Shown: positions 46,239 to 53,570 of the stretch, piece after piece
Position numbering within the stretch: position 1 is the first letter of the stretch
Layout of the letters: each line of letters starts with the position of its first letter
DNA from: an uncultured Chthonomonas sp.
GTDB lineage: Bacteria > Armatimonadota > Chthonomonadetes > Chthonomonadales > CAJBBX01
Assembly: GCA_903951425.1 (NCBI GenBank)
Contig: CAJBBX010000148.1
Coordinates: 1 to 64,000 of the forward strand
DNA: 64,000 nt
Direction of reading: 5' to 3'
The notes under the pieces: model-generated
The model's database searches: none
What the model was told of the DNA's origin: nothing
The model's input: only the letters and a program-made list of their open reading frames with translations
Program-made: the position numbers and the translations under genes

Positions 46239-47606
46239 CTAGCCCTGAGCCAGCGCGCCGGCAGCGCGCCGAACCGGGTCCTCGCTCTCGTGAACCACTA
46301 CGTCAGGCTTCAGGCCGATACCCTCGAAGGACGCGCCCTTGTCGGTGAGGTACTTGCCCGCCGACACGGTCAACGCGCCGCCTGCTCGTAGCGGCACCAG
46401 CTTCTGGTATGTGCCGTCGCCCATGGAGCGCGACCCCACGAGCTTGGCGCCGCCCTGATCGCGAAGGGCGGACGCTGCCATCTCGGCCAGCCCGGCGGTG
46501 CCGCCGTTGACAACCACGGCGAGGCGCCGCGGCTTGGCGCGCTCGGCAGCGGCCGGCAGCGGCTGCTTGCGGCCCCCTGCGCGAACGACCGAGCCAAGGT
46601 TGCCGCCGTCGGTCAGCAGGCCCACCAGCGTCGCTGCGGCCGCATAGGCCCCCGAGCGCGTGTCCGCCACGGGCCCGCCGGCGTTGTTGCGCAGGTCGAT
46701 GACGACCGGCGCCGTGCCCGCCGCGGACAGGGCCTCAGCCAACTCCTTCTCGGCGCGCTCGTTGAACTGCGTGATCCGCAGGCATGCGACGCCGTCCACG
46801 CGGGTGCCGCTCACCGGGTCCAGTGTGTAGGGGGCGCTGCGGACGGTGACCTTGATCGGCTTCGCTACGCCCGGCCTCTCCAGCGTCAGCTTCACGTCGG
46901 CCGGGTCCGGCGTCATCTTGTTCAGCGGCAGGCCGTTCAGGCGGTCCAGGGCACGCCCGAGCGTCATGCCGTCGGTGAGGCGCTTCGTGGCGTCCTTGAA
47001 GGCCTGGCGGTAGGTGCGGTCGTCCATATCGCGGGTCTGCATGTTGTTCAGGTCGAGGCGCGGGTCGTAGGCGATGACCCAGCGTCCGTCGATCTCGGTC
47101 ACCACGTCGCCGGCGCGTACGCCGGCCACGTCGGCCGGTCCGCCCGGCGCGGGCGCGATGATGCGGAGGCGCCGCTGCTCCACCTCGCCCTTCTTGAACT
47201 TGCCGACCGTGAGGAAGGCTCCGATGCCTTCGAACTCGCCGGAGAGCTGCCGCTGGTAGCGGGCCCACTGCTTGGCGTCGTAAAAGCGCGTGCGGGGATC
47301 ATCCAGTGCGAAGGCCATTGAGCGCACGGCTCCGTCGGCGAGCCTTGCCGAGTCGTCAACCTTGTCGACGTACTCGCTGTAGACGTAGGCCAGCACATCG
47401 CGCAGGGTGTCGGCCGGGTCGCCTGAGTCGGCTTCGTCCGCAAAGGGCGTGCCGGAACCCGGGAGCCCGGCCATGGGCCCTGCCATCTGGGCATTGCCTG
47501 CGAATACGGCGCGGTTGAACCAGCGAATCTGGCGTCCGCCGGCAAAGGCGGCGACGACCAGCACTGTGAGCCATATGGCCAGCGCTATGCGCTTAGTTGT
47601 CCTCAA
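46239..47606 (-). CDS. Catalytically dead S41/CtpA paralogue (pseudoprotease)
   Basis: About 455 aa, with an N-terminal membrane anchor (IALAIWLTVLVVAAFAGG), a PDZ domain (GEFEGIGAFLTVG, VRAGDVVTEIDG) and an S41 core (VVIDLRNNAGG). At the active site NGGTAGLAE replaces the N-x-x-S-A-S-A-S-E motif, putting Gly at the catalytic Ser position. Exactly 25 residues later SMGDGTYQ has Asp in place of the catalytic Lys of FGKG. Both dyad residues are thus lost while the fold motifs stay intact. The TTG start at 47606 is inferred from GAGGG 8 bases upstream and from the anchor that follows. Directly upstream of the active protease, it may regulate or scaffold that enzyme. Confidence 0.82.
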   Translation of the reverse strand: MRTTKRIALAIWLTVLVVAAFAGGRQIRWFNRAVFAGNAQMAGPMAGLPGSGTPFADEADSGDPADTLRDVLAYVYSEYVDKVDDSARLADGAVRSMAFALDDPRTRFYDAKQWARYQRQLSGEFEGIGAFLTVGKFKKGEVEQRRLRIIAPAPGGPADVAGVRAGDVVTEIDGRWVIAYDPRLDLNNMQTRDMDDRTYRQAFKDATKRLTDGMTLGRALDRLNGLPLNKMTPDPADVKLTLERPGVAKPIKVTVRSAPYTLDPVSGTRVDGVACLRITQFNERAEKELAEALSAAGTAPVVIDLRNNAGGPVADTRSGAYAAAATLVGLLTDGGNLGSVVRAGGRKQPLPAAAERAKPRRLAVVVNGGTAGLAEMAASALRDQGGAKLVGSRSMGDGTYQKLVPLRAGGALTVSAGKYLTDKGASFEGIGLKPDVVVHESEDPVRRAAGALAQG

Positions 47607-47803
47607 GAGCGGTCCCTCACCTTCCGGCGGCCAGTCCTGCCTGCGATGCCGAAGCCGATTGTCCCGTAAGTATACTGCGTGAGCCGACGAGCCGAGGGAG
47701 ATGATGTCGCCGTTGGGGCGCGTCCCGCCGGGCCGAGCGGCCGGTGAAGTAAAATGATCCTCAGCAAGTGCAGCGCCGTTACGCGCCACTTCCAGGAGTA
47801 CCG

Positions 47804-48259
47804 ATGAAGGTTTCCATCGCCTCAGACCACGCCGGCTATCGCCTCAAGGACCGTATTGCAGCCCTTGTGCGCGATCTCGGGCACGAAGTCATCGATCTCG
47901 GCGTCTTCAGTGATGCCTCCACCGACTATCCCGACCACGCAGCCGCAGCCTCCGCGGAGATATCTGCCGGACGATCTCAGCGGGCTATCCTCATCTGCGG
48001 GACCGGCGTCGGCATGTCCATCGCTGCCAACAAATTCGACGGCGTTCGGGCGGCCGCGGTTTCCGAAACCGTCAGTGCGCGGCTTGCCCGCGAGCATAAC
48101 GATGCGAATATTCTATGCATCGGCGAGCGCATCGTCGGTCCTGAGGTGGCGGACGACATCGTGCGCGTCTTCATGACGGCAGAGTTCGCCGGCGGTGAGC
48201 GTCACGTTCGGCGCGTGGCCAAGATCGGCGCACTGGAAGATCGGACCCCGAGCGCTTGA
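47804..48259 (+). CDS. rpiB: Ribose-5-phosphate isomerase B
   Basis: 151-aa RpiB/LacAB-family enzyme interconverting ribose 5-phosphate and ribulose 5-phosphate in the pentose phosphate pathway. Landmarks: [15 protein letters not shown] at the start, [14 protein letters not shown], the catalytic Cys in [17 protein letters not shown], and [20 protein letters not shown] lies 5 bases before ATG 47804. TAAAAT at 47750-47755 could be a -10 box but lacks a -35 partner. First gene of a tightly spaced run (rpiB-glyA-deaminase-tagO-wecB) that is conserved in gene order in many Gram-positive and related bacteria. Confidence 0.95.
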   Translation: MKVSIASDHAGYRLKDRIAALVRDLGHEVIDLGVFSDASTDYPDHAAAASAEISAGRSQRAILICGTGVGMSIAANKFDGVRAAAVSETVSARLAREHNDANILCIGERIVGPEVADDIVRVFMTAEFAGGERHVRRVAKIGALEDRTPSA

Positions 48260-48282
48260 GCGCAACGCAGGAGGCTGGCGTC

Positions 48283-49557
48283 GTGAATGATGCATGTATG
48301 GCCGATCCCAGGCTGGCGCCGCTTGCGGTAGCCGACCCCGCCGTGGCCGAGGCCATCCGCTGGGAGGAGGAGAGGCTTGAGGAGCACATCGAGCTGATCG
48401 CCTCCGAGAACGTCGTCTCGCTGGCAGTCCTGCAGGCGACGGGCTCGGTCATGACAAACAAGTACGCCGAGGGCTACCCCGGCAAGCGCTACTACGGCGG
48501 TTGCTCCAACGTCGACGTGGTCGAGGACCTGGCCCGCAAGCGCGCCTGTGAGCTCTTCGGCGTGGAGCACGCCAACGTGCAGCCACACAGCGGCGCACAG
48601 GCCAACCTGGCCGTCTACAGCGTGGCCATGGAGCCGGGCGACACCTACCTGGCCATGAGCCTCAGCGAGGGCGGGCACCTGACCCACGGCTCGCCGGTGA
48701 ACTTCTCGGGCTCGTGGTACAAGCCCGTCCACTACGGTGTCTCGCCGGAGACCGGGCGCATCGACATGGATGAGGTGGCGCGGCTGGCCGAGCAGCACAA
48801 GCCCAAGCTCATCGTGGCCGGCGCCAGTTGCTACGCCCGCATTCTGGACTTCGCCGCGTTCCGCCGGATCGCGGACATCGTGGGCGCGCGGCTCATGGTC
48901 GACATGGCGCATATCGCCGGGTTGGTCGCCGCAGGAGAGCATCCGTCTCCCGTGCCGCACGCGCACTTCGTCACGACGACCACGCACAAGACGCTCCGCG
49001 GCCCGCGAGGCGGCATGATCCTCACGTCGGGCGAGTACGCCCAGGCTATCGACAAGGCCGTCTTCCCCGGCATGCAGGGCGGCCCGCTGATGCATGTGAT
49101 CGCGGCCAAGGCCGTCTCCCTCCTCGAGGCGCAGCAGCCTGCGTTCAGGCAGTACCAGGCGCAGATCCGGACCAACGCGGCCGCCATCGGCCGGACGCTC
49201 ATGGATCTCGGCTGGAGCCTGGTCTCCGGCGGCACCGACAACCACCTGATCTGGTGCGACCTGCGGCCCAAGGGCTCCTCGGGCCGCGCTGCTGAGGTGG
49301 CGCTGGATGCCGTGGGGATCACGGTCAACCGCAACATGATCCCCGGCGACCCCGCCAAGCCCTGGGTCACCAGCGGCATCCGGATCGGCTCGCCGGCCGT
49401 CACGTCGCGCGGGTTCACCGTGGACGCCATGGTCGAGACCGGCCGGCTGGTCGACCGCTGCATCAGCAATCCAGGTGACGAGGCCGTCCTCGCCGAGGTG
49501 CGCGCCGACGCGCGCGCCCTGACGGCGCGCTTCCCGCTGCGGCCGGCGGGGCTCTGA
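48283..49557 (+). CDS. glyA: Serine hydroxymethyltransferase
   Basis: 424-aa PLP enzyme converting serine and tetrahydrofolate to glycine and methylene-THF. Motifs: [42 protein letters not shown], the PLP-binding Lys in [15 protein letters not shown] and [15 protein letters not shown]. Length and ending ([14 protein letters not shown]) are standard. The GTG at 48283 is chosen for its AGGAGG site at 48269-48274; an ATG at 48298 is the alternative. It lies 23 bases after rpiB. Methylene-THF made here feeds thymidylate synthesis, consistent with the dCMP deaminase that follows. Confidence 0.96.
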   Translation: MNDACMADPRLAPLAVADPAVAEAIRWEEERLEEHIELIASENVVSLAVLQATGSVMTNKYAEGYPGKRYYGGCSNVDVVEDLARKRACELFGVEHANVQPHSGAQANLAVYSVAMEPGDTYLAMSLSEGGHLTHGSPVNFSGSWYKPVHYGVSPETGRIDMDEVARLAEQHKPKLIVAGASCYARILDFAAFRRIADIVGARLMVDMAHIAGLVAAGEHPSPVPHAHFVTTTTHKTLRGPRGGMILTSGEYAQAIDKAVFPGMQGGPLMHVIAAKAVSLLEAQQPAFRQYQAQIRTNAAAIGRTLMDLGWSLVSGGTDNHLIWCDLRPKGSSGRAAEVALDAVGITVNRNMIPGDPAKPWVTSGIRIGSPAVTSRGFTVDAMVETGRLVDRCISNPGDEAVLAEVRADARALTARFPLRPAGL

Positions 49558-49564
49558 GGTGGAC

Positions 49565-50044
49565 ATGGAGCGCACGCGGCCGAGCTGGGACGAGTACTTC
49601 ATGCAGATCGCCGGGCAGGTGGCCACTCGCGCCACGTGCCCCAGGCGGTCCGTGGGCGCCGTCATCGTCAAGGATCGGCGCATCCTCACATCGGGCTACA
49701 ACGGCGCTCCGGCCGGCCTGCAGCACTGCCCGTCCGGCGGCCCGGACCACGACTGGCCCGAAGGCTGCATGCGCGGCGGCCACTGCATCCGTACCGTGCA
49801 TGCCGAGCAGAACGCCATCGTGCAGGCGGCGCTGAACGGCGTCTCGACCCGAGACGCCACCCTCTATGTCACCTGCCAGCCCTGCAGCAACTGCGCCAAG
49901 ATGGTCATCAACGCGGGCATCCTGAAGGTGGTCTTCGACGGCGACTACCCCGATGACTTCGCCATGGAGATGTTCCGGGAGGCGCAGATCGAGGTGCTGA
50001 GGCTTCGTCCCGACGCCGGAGGGGTGGGAGAGAAGCTGCTGTGA
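49565..50044 (+). CDS. dCMP deaminase (ComEB-like)
   Basis: 159-aa zinc-dependent deoxycytidylate deaminase producing dUMP for thymidylate synthesis. The zinc site is HAEQN (His and catalytic Glu) plus CQPCSNC (two Cys ligands). The insert GGPDHDWPEGCMRGGHC with extra Cys/His, typical of this group, often binds a second zinc. A start at ATG 49565 gives MERTRPSWDEYFMQIA, the usual family opening, with GAGG 5 bases upstream; a GTG at 49559 is in frame. The stop overlaps the next gene's GTG (GTGA). No sign of competence genes, so the ComEB name reflects sequence only. Confidence 0.93.
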   Translation: MERTRPSWDEYFMQIAGQVATRATCPRRSVGAVIVKDRRILTSGYNGAPAGLQHCPSGGPDHDWPEGCMRGGHCIRTVHAEQNAIVQAALNGVSTRDATLYVTCQPCSNCAKMVINAGILKVVFDGDYPDDFAMEMFREAQIEVLRLRPDAGGVGEKLL

Positions 50045-51045
50045 TCGCCATGGCCACGGCGTTCATGCTCGCCCTGAGCGTCTCGTGGCTCCTGACGCCC
50101 GCCGTGGGCAGGCTGGCCTGGAAGTACGGGGCTGTCGCCCAGCCGCGCGACCGTGATGTGCATACAGAACCGACGCCGCGCTGGGGTGGCATCGCCATCT
50201 ATGCGGGCGTCGTGCTCGCCGCGCTGGTTACGGTGACGTTCCGGCACTGGCGAACCGACGGCGACCACGGCTGGACCATGCAGCTTGCCGGCGTGCTGAT
50301 CGCGGGGACGGTGGTGGCCGCCGCCGGCTTGGTGGACGACCTGCGCGAACTGAGCGCCACCAAGCAGATCGTGGCCATCGTGGGGGCTGCGTGCATACTC
50401 CTGTACTTCGGCGTTCGGATCGAAGGCGTGCGGAACCCCTTTGCCGGCGACGCCGCCGGCGGGTTCGGGCCCAATAGCTGGATCGCCCTTTCGCCGCTGG
50501 TCGGCGGAGTGCTGACCGTGACTTGGATCCTCGTGGTGACCAAGACCGTGGACGCCATCGATGGGCTCGACGGCCTGGCCGCCGGCGTCTGCGCCATGTC
50601 GGCCGGGAGCCTGGCCCTCCTCGCCCTGGCCTCGCGGCAGCACGACGGTCCCACCGTGGCGCTTGTCGCGGCGGCGGCTTCCGGGGCCTGTGTGGGCTTC
50701 CTGCGGCACAACTTCAACCCTGCGCGGATCTTCATGAGTACGGTGGGCAGCCAGTTTCTGGGTTTCACGCTGGCGGCCCTGGCGGTCATGGGCGCCTTCA
50801 AGGTGGCTGCGGCGCTCTCGGTGGTCCTGCCCGTGCTGGTCTTCGGCGTGCCGATATTTGACTACATCCATGTCCTTGCCCGCCGCTTCATGCACGGCGC
50901 TCCACTGACCCAGGCCGACCAGCGGCATCTGCACCACCGGCTACTGGCCCGCGGCCTCACGCACCGTCAGGCCGTCTATGTCATTTACTTCTGCACGGCG
51001 CTGCTCTGCATCGGCGCCGTCGCCATCATGAGGTACTCACGCTGA
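50041..51045 (+). CDS. Undecaprenyl-phosphate HexNAc-1-phosphate transferase (TagO/WecA/MraY family)
   Basis: 334-aa integral membrane enzyme with about 10 transmembrane helices. It transfers HexNAc-1-phosphate (usually GlcNAc-1-P) from UDP-sugar to undecaprenyl phosphate, the first step of surface-polysaccharide assembly. Signatures: HTEPTPRWGGIAIY, the Mg-binding GLVDDLRELSATKQ, TKTVDAIDGLDGLAAGV and the His-rich cytoplasmic loop ADQRHLHHRLL. The order after the deaminase and before wecB is the classic tagO-mnaA arrangement. It can prime the polysaccharide built by the locus starting at 53571. GTG 50041 overlaps the previous stop; ATG 50050 is an alternative. Confidence 0.92.
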   Translation: MIAMATAFMLALSVSWLLTPAVGRLAWKYGAVAQPRDRDVHTEPTPRWGGIAIYAGVVLAALVTVTFRHWRTDGDHGWTMQLAGVLIAGTVVAAAGLVDDLRELSATKQIVAIVGAACILLYFGVRIEGVRNPFAGDAAGGFGPNSWIALSPLVGGVLTVTWILVVTKTVDAIDGLDGLAAGVCAMSAGSLALLALASRQHDGPTVALVAAAASGACVGFLRHNFNPARIFMSTVGSQFLGFTLAALAVMGAFKVAAALSVVLPVLVFGVPIFDYIHVLARRFMHGAPLTQADQRHLHHRLLARGLTHRQAVYVIYFCTALLCIGAVAIMRYSR

Positions 51046-52178
51046 TGCCCAGCAGCCGCCTGCCGATCCTCTGCGTCTTCGGCACCCGACCGGACGCGAT
51101 CAAGATGGCTCCGCTCGTCCTCGAGTTGCGCGCGCACCCCAGGCTGGAGCCGCGCGTCGTGGTGACCGGGCAGCATCGCGAGCAACTGGACCAGGTCCTG
51201 CGTGTCTTCGACATCGAGCCGGAGGCCGACCTGGCCATCATGCGGCACGGCCAGACGCTGACCGAGATCACGACGCGGGCGCTGGAGGGCGTAACCGAGG
51301 CCATCCGGCGCGTGAAGCCCGCAGCCGTCCTCGCCCAGGGCGATACCACCACGACGTTCGTCGCCTCGCTGGCCGCCTTCTACGAGCGAACGCCCTTCGG
51401 ACATGTGGAGGCCGGCCTCCGCACTGGATGCATGTACGACCCCTTCCCGGAGGAGATGAACCGCGTCCTCACGGCCCGCATCGCCTCGTACCACTTCGCG
51501 CCGACGGAGGACTCCCGGGCCAACCTCCTTCGCGAGGGGACGCCGGACGAGGCGATCTGGGTGACCGGCAACACGGGCATCGACGCCCTGCTCTGGGTCG
51601 CCGGGCGCGAGTGGGCTGTGGAAGACCCAGCCGTGCGCGAGGCGCTCGCCTACCCCGGCAAGGTCGTGCTGGTCACGGCGCACCGCCGCGAGAACTGGGG
51701 CGAGCCCATGGGCCGCATCTGCCGTGCGCTGCAGTCCATGGCCGCCGAAGCGCCGGACATGCGCATCGTCTTCTCCATGCATCGCAATCCGGCCCTGCGT
51801 GAGCAGATCACCGGCGCCCTGGGCCGTGTACCGAGCGTCTCCCTGATCGACCCGCCGGACTACGCCCCGTTCGTCAAGCTGATGCAACGCGCCGATATCA
51901 TCCTGACCGACTCCGGCGGCGTGCAGGAGGAGGCCCCCAGCCTGGGCGTCCCCGTTCTGGTTCTGCGCAACACCACGGAGCGGCCCGAAGGCGTCACGGC
52001 AGGTTGCGCCACGCTGGTGGGAACAGACGTCGAGACCGTGCTGTCTAACTGGCGAGTGCTGATGGCGGCTACGCCGCAGGCCTCGCAAGCCGGGTCGGCG
52101 ACGCCGGCCAACCCCTACGGCGATGGGCGGGCCGCCGCCCGCATCGCGCAGGTCCTGGAGGACCGCCTTTGCAGGTGA
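51045..52178 (+). CDS. wecB: UDP-N-acetylglucosamine 2-epimerase (non-hydrolysing)
   Basis: 377-aa GT-B-fold epimerase making UDP-ManNAc from UDP-GlcNAc. Motifs: CVFGTRPDAIKMAPLV, the Asp/His set in VLAQGDTTTTF and GHVEAGLRTG, EEMNRVLTARIASYHFAPT, VLVTAHRRENWGEP, and DSGGVQEEAPSLGVPVLVLRNTTERPE, which binds UDP and the regulatory UDP-GlcNAc. Start ATG overlaps the tagO-like stop (TGATG). It probably supplies ManNAc-type precursors for the exopolysaccharide locus. A distinct paralogue (CapG type) lies at 59822. Confidence 0.94.
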   Translation: MPSSRLPILCVFGTRPDAIKMAPLVLELRAHPRLEPRVVVTGQHREQLDQVLRVFDIEPEADLAIMRHGQTLTEITTRALEGVTEAIRRVKPAAVLAQGDTTTTFVASLAAFYERTPFGHVEAGLRTGCMYDPFPEEMNRVLTARIASYHFAPTEDSRANLLREGTPDEAIWVTGNTGIDALLWVAGREWAVEDPAVREALAYPGKVVLVTAHRRENWGEPMGRICRALQSMAAEAPDMRIVFSMHRNPALREQITGALGRVPSVSLIDPPDYAPFVKLMQRADIILTDSGGVQEEAPSLGVPVLVLRNTTERPEGVTAGCATLVGTDVETVLSNWRVLMAATPQASQAGSATPANPYGDGRAAARIAQVLEDRLCR

Positions 52179-53437
52179 CAGAGCCTCGCATCGCCCTCGG
52201 CCAGACCGTGGACGCCTGGATGAAGGGCGCCTTCATGCTGGTCGTGCGGCTCTGGGTCGCCTTCATGCTCGTGCAGTATGTGGGCTACACGACCGTTCGC
52301 CTGCAGGCCATCATCATCACGCTGCTCGTGGCGGGCACACTCGCTTTCGTCATGCGGCCCATCGCCTTCTGGGTGGCGGGCCAACGCTCCTTTGATGCGT
52401 TCCATTCTGCGCTGGCTTGGCCGTTCCTGCAAGTCGGAGCTTGGGCCACGCGTCGGGCGCACCGCGGCACGGCCACGGCGGGGCGGCGCGGGTTGGGCCT
52501 ATATCCGCTCCGCATCATCGCCACGCTCTACACGCTGATTCTCATGATCACCGTGACCGTCTACGGCGTCCGCGTCACCACGGACCCGTTCGTTACGGAG
52601 TTGAAGCGCGTTCAGGAGAACTGGACCCAGTACAGCGACCGGATGCGCGACTATAGCCGAGACGCGACGGCCTGGTACGAGCGGAATGTCAAGCCGGAGT
52701 GGCGCACCTGGATTGAGCAGCAGATCGACGGTGACGAGGGCGTCGGCGCCCTGCGCGACCGCGCGACGACCTGGTTCGGCCTCGGCGTTCTTCGAGGCGC
52801 CGAAAACGTACGGCACATCGTCGAAGTGGTGCTGATGCCCGTGCTGGCGTTCTACTTCGTCATCGACAGCCGCAAGCTAAAGCACATCTTCGTGGGATCG
52901 TTGGGCAAGCGCCGGCACCGGGAGGCGCTCTACCTGCTGCGCCAGTGCTCGGGCATCATGCACAGCTTTATAGTGAGCCAACTGGTGCTGTGCCTGATCG
53001 CCGGCATCGTCGTCGGCATCGGCCTCGCTGCGCTGGGCGTGCCCTATCCGCTGACCCTGGGCCTGCTGGGCGGCGTCACGCGCGCCATTCCGGTGATCGG
53101 CTCCATCATAGGCGGGATCCCGATCGTCCTGCTGGCCCTGGTGAGCCAGGGGCCCATCGTGGCGGCGTGGGTACTCATCTTCTTCTCGATCCTGCACTTC
53201 ACCGAGAGCAAGTTCATCATGCCGCTGCTGATCGGTGACAGTCTCGACCTGCATCCGGTAGTCATTATAGTGGTGCTGCTGGTGGGTGGCGAGTTCGGCG
53301 GCCTGTTGGGCATGTTCTTCGCCGCCCCGGTCGCGGCGTTGGTACGCGTCATGCTCATGCGGTACTGGATTCGGTCGGGAGCCGCCGACGGCGTTAGGCC
53401 CGGTGGTTCGGCGCTGACTCCGTCTAAGGTAGAATGA
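52169..53437 (+). CDS. AI-2E/PerM family membrane transporter
   Basis: 422-aa polytopic protein with paired hydrophobic segments at the N terminus, a soluble middle (about residues 140-200) and five or six further helices. The C-terminal ISS-like tract (ILHFTESKFIMPLLIGDSLDLHPVVIIVVLL followed by GGEFGGLLGMFFAAPVAALVRV) is diagnostic of the AI-2E/PerM superfamily, whose members export small molecules or work as Na+/H+ antiporters. TTG 52169 has GGAGG 7 bases upstream; GTG 52175, overlapping the wecB stop, is the alternative. Coupled to wecB, but a link to polysaccharide is not established. Confidence 0.88.
   Translation: MQVTEPRIALGQTVDAWMKGAFMLVVRLWVAFMLVQYVGYTTVRLQAIIITLLVAGTLAFVMRPIAFWVAGQRSFDAFHSALAWPFLQVGAWATRRAHRGTATAGRRGLGLYPLRIIATLYTLILMITVTVYGVRVTTDPFVTELKRVQENWTQYSDRMRDYSRDATAWYERNVKPEWRTWIEQQIDGDEGVGALRDRATTWFGLGVLRGAENVRHIVEVVLMPVLAFYFVIDSRKLKHIFVGSLGKRRHREALYLLRQCSGIMHSFIVSQLVLCLIAGIVVGIGLAALGVPYPLTLGLLGGVTRAIPVIGSIIGGIPIVLLALVSQGPIVAAWVLIFFSILHFTESKFIMPLLIGDSLDLHPVVIIVVLLVGGEFGGLLGMFFAAPVAALVRVMLMRYWIRSGAADGVRPGGSALTPSKVE
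53407..53435 (+). promoter_or_regulatory. Candidate promoter of the exopolysaccharide locus
   Basis: TAGAAT at 53430-53435 is a good -10; 17 bases upstream TTCGGC is a weak -35 (three matches). It lies at the very end of the AI-2E gene and about 130 bases before the kinase gene, leaving a leader of some 125 bases with no recognisable RNA element. The same GTAxAATGATC context occurs before rpiB at 47749. Confidence 0.4.
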
Positions 53438-53570
53438 TCACATCATCGGACACCTGCCCCGCAGGTGGCCCGCTCTGTCCATGTCTGTGCGGCGGGTCCT
53501 GCCGCGATAGGCCGGTGGCCGTGACGGAAGAGGGTCAAGGCCGATCACCCAAGGAACAGGTGCCAGTCCA

